DNA from: DATBRC01 sp036560485
GTDB lineage: Bacteria; Pseudomonadota; Gammaproteobacteria; Burkholderiales; Burkholderiaceae_D
DNA length: 41,529 nucleotides
Assembly (NCBI GenBank): GCA_036560485.1
Contig: DATBRC010000006.1
Coordinates: forward strand, 1 to 41,529
Reading direction: 5' to 3'
This document shows, piece by piece, positions 40,341-41,529 of this stretch (positions are counted from its first letter, which is position 1; every line of letters starts with the position of its first letter). A program made the translations under genes and the position numbers. Under the pieces are notes generated by a model. The model worked only from the letters and a program-made list of their open reading frames with translations. It did no database searches and was not told where the DNA came from.

Positions 40341-41327
40341 ATGAAGAAATTACCTCTCATGATTTTACTTACGAGTATCGCAACAGCAGTGGGCGCTCAA
40401 TCATCAGGCGGCGCTGGCGGAAGCAGTGGTTTAGGTAGTGGCGGGGTTGGTGCCAGTGGTACAGGCGGTACGGGAATGAATGGAAGCACGGGCAGCGGCG
40501 GATTCGGAACGAGCATGCCAAGCACGAGCGGATTTGGAACCAGCGGCACTGGAACGGGCAGCGCAGGAAGCAGCGGGATCGGCGCCAGTGGCACGGGTAC
40601 AGCCGGCACGAATGGCAGCGCTGGCAACAGTGGCATCGGTACCAGCAGCTCAAGTAATAACGGATTCGGAACCAGTGTGCCCAGCACGAGCGGATTCGGA
40701 ACCAGCGGATCAAGCACCGGTAGCACGGGAAGCGGCGGTATTGGCGCAAGTGGTACGGGCAGTGCGGGAATAAATGGCAACACAGGCAGTACTGGCATCG
40801 GCAGCGGCGGCATCGGCACGAGCGGATCAAGCAATAACGGATTCGGCACCAGTGTGCCCAGCACGAGTGGATTTGGAACGAGTGGCTCAAGCACGGGGAG
40901 CACAGGAAGCAGCGGTATCAATAGTGGCGGTATCGGAACGAGCAATTCAAGCAACAACGGATTCGGAACGAGTGTGCCTAGTACCAGCGGATTCGGAACC
41001 AGTGGCTCAACCACAGGCAGCACGGGAAGCAGCGGTATCGATACCAGTGGCACGACGAGTCCTGGCATGAATGGAAGTACGGTAAACAACGGCAGCCTAT
41101 CCGGTGCACCGGATACCGGCAATACACCAACAATCCCCGGTGCGGTGGTTGTGCCTGGCAGTACCGGCACCGCTGTTACGCCAGGCACGCCAGGTACGCC
41201 AGGTACGAATGGCACGTCCGGCAGCTCCGGCAGTAATGGCGTAACTGGAGTGGGAGCAGGCAATGCAGGTAATGGCCTGACCACTCCATCCGGTGTGCCC
41301 AGTAGCAGCGGGATTTTACAAAGGTGA
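40341..41327 (+). CDS. secreted Gly/Ser/Thr-rich tandem-repeat protein
   Basis: The protein has 328 aa from ATG at 40341, with GGAG 6 nt upstream. The signal peptide is MKKLPLMILLTSIATAVGAQ. Nearly all the rest is Gly, Ser, Thr, Asn and Ala. A block of the form GFGTSVPSTSGFGTSG recurs four times, starting near DNA positions 40499, 40664, 40839 and 40960, separated by variable GSTGSSGIG-type linkers. The C-terminal third is Pro/Gly/Thr-rich. There is no lipobox, anchor or catalytic motif. It is likely a disordered extracellular or periplasmic matrix-type protein. A terminator follows. Repeat copies are prone to slippage, so length may vary between strains. Confidence 0.75.
   Translation: MKKLPLMILLTSIATAVGAQSSGGAGGSSGLGSGGVGASGTGGTGMNGSTGSGGFGTSMPSTSGFGTSGTGTGSAGSSGIGASGTGTAGTNGSAGNSGIGTSSSSNNGFGTSVPSTSGFGTSGSSTGSTGSGGIGASGTGSAGINGNTGSTGIGSGGIGTSGSSNNGFGTSVPSTSGFGTSGSSTGSTGSSGINSGGIGTSNSSNNGFGTSVPSTSGFGTSGSTTGSTGSSGIDTSGTTSPGMNGSTVNNGSLSGAPDTGNTPTIPGAVVVPGSTGTAVTPGTPGTPGTNGTSGSSGSNGVTGVGAGNAGNGLTTPSGVPSSSGILQR
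40499..41035 (+). repeat. four-copy tandem coding repeat within the Gly/Ser-rich gene
   Basis: Each copy holds a near-identical ~48-bp core coding for GFGTS-M/V-PSTSGFGTSG, then a variable linker. Copies start about 165, 175 and 120 bp apart. Confidence 0.8.
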
Positions 41328-41434
41328 TTTTGTAAATGTCCTGCAAGCTATCTGATTGTTCGTTGTTCTGACATTGCGCGAGTTTTGGAAATGGAGGCTG
41401 GTCCGCATTAAACCGCACTCACTGCCAAGAAACA

Positions 41435-41465
41435 AAAGCCCTGCATTGCGGGGCTTTGTTTTTTT
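41435..41465 (+). terminator. rho-independent terminator of the repeat-protein gene
   Basis: AAAGCCCTGC pairs with GCGGGGCTTT (9 of 10) around ATT, followed by GTTTTTTT, 107 bp after the stop. Confidence 0.8.
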
Positions 41466-41529
41466 CGAAGAGAGAGTGCCTAAGCAGGTCGTCAAAAGTC
41501 TTTTGATAATATTCGCCATCAACACTGAA

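Noticed and set aside
40499..41035. CRISPR-like array of regular repeats
   Set aside because: The repeats are in frame and coding, unequal in spacing, and the spacers are themselves Gly/Ser codons; no Cas genes.
40397..41284. Minus-strand Pro/Leu/Val-rich open frame of 295 codons
   Set aside because: It is the mirror of the Gly/Ser repeat gene; the plus frame has a signal peptide and ribosome-binding site, this one does not.

Overview
The window reads as chromosomal DNA of a Betaproteobacterium, most likely Oxalobacteraceae (Herminiimonas/Janthinobacterium/Collimonas type). That call rests on protein style (NodT-type outer-membrane factor, DUF3297, DUF6328, PHB depolymerases, small WXXGXW and glycine-zipper envelope proteins) and moderate GC. 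No database search was possible. No rRNA, tRNA, CRISPR array, intact insertion sequence or prophage was seen.

Layout. 1-1044 (-) is a secreted PhaZ7-like PHB depolymerase cut by the window edge. 1316-9921 (-) is a tripartite RND efflux operon (outer-membrane factor, adaptor, HAE1-type pump) that continues into a CusR/CusS-like two-component pair and then a YecD-like isochorismatase-fold gene. Its promoter region carries a perfect 13+4+13 palindrome whose core matches the CusR box, so the system probably autoregulates. 10299-11862 (-) holds three small envelope genes. 12287-15109 holds an EF-hand membrane protein, a decayed HD-GYP tail, a GNAT acetyltransferase and a MATE exporter. 15110-20644 is accessory in character: small orphan genes, an HTH regulator, dispersed repeats, a displaced GNAT fragment, and an AraC regulator divergent from a second secreted PHB depolymerase (type II). 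20645-31799 carries a BACON/beta-propeller lipoprotein, DUF3297, a peptidoglycan amidase, a flavoprotein, an adenylate cyclase with HAMP, exported MsrA and MsrB, a TauE-like exporter and a DUF1439 lipoprotein. 31846-34862 has two low-complexity proteins and a TPR-glycosyltransferase. 34962-38447 has two Spy/CpxP-like periplasmic proteins divergent from an OmpR/EnvZ-type pair. 38773-41327 has two convergent HMA_2-type mini-proteins, a DUF6328 membrane protein and a Gly/Ser repeat protein.

How the parts fit. The main theme is envelope homeostasis: efflux, periplasmic chaperones, periplasmic methionine-sulfoxide repair, lipoproteins and two regulatory pairs. The most striking non-coding signal is a roughly 119-bp regulatory segment with three TGTAA direct repeats at 11- and 10-bp steps. 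It is present both between the Spy-like and response-regulator genes and, diverged, upstream of the small envelope gene at 11512-11862. This points to one OmpR-family regulon spanning 24 kb. Other signals are a possible translational switch in the leader of the BACON lipoprotein, a 78-bp dispersed palindromic repeat in two copies, and several clean inverted repeats near gene starts.
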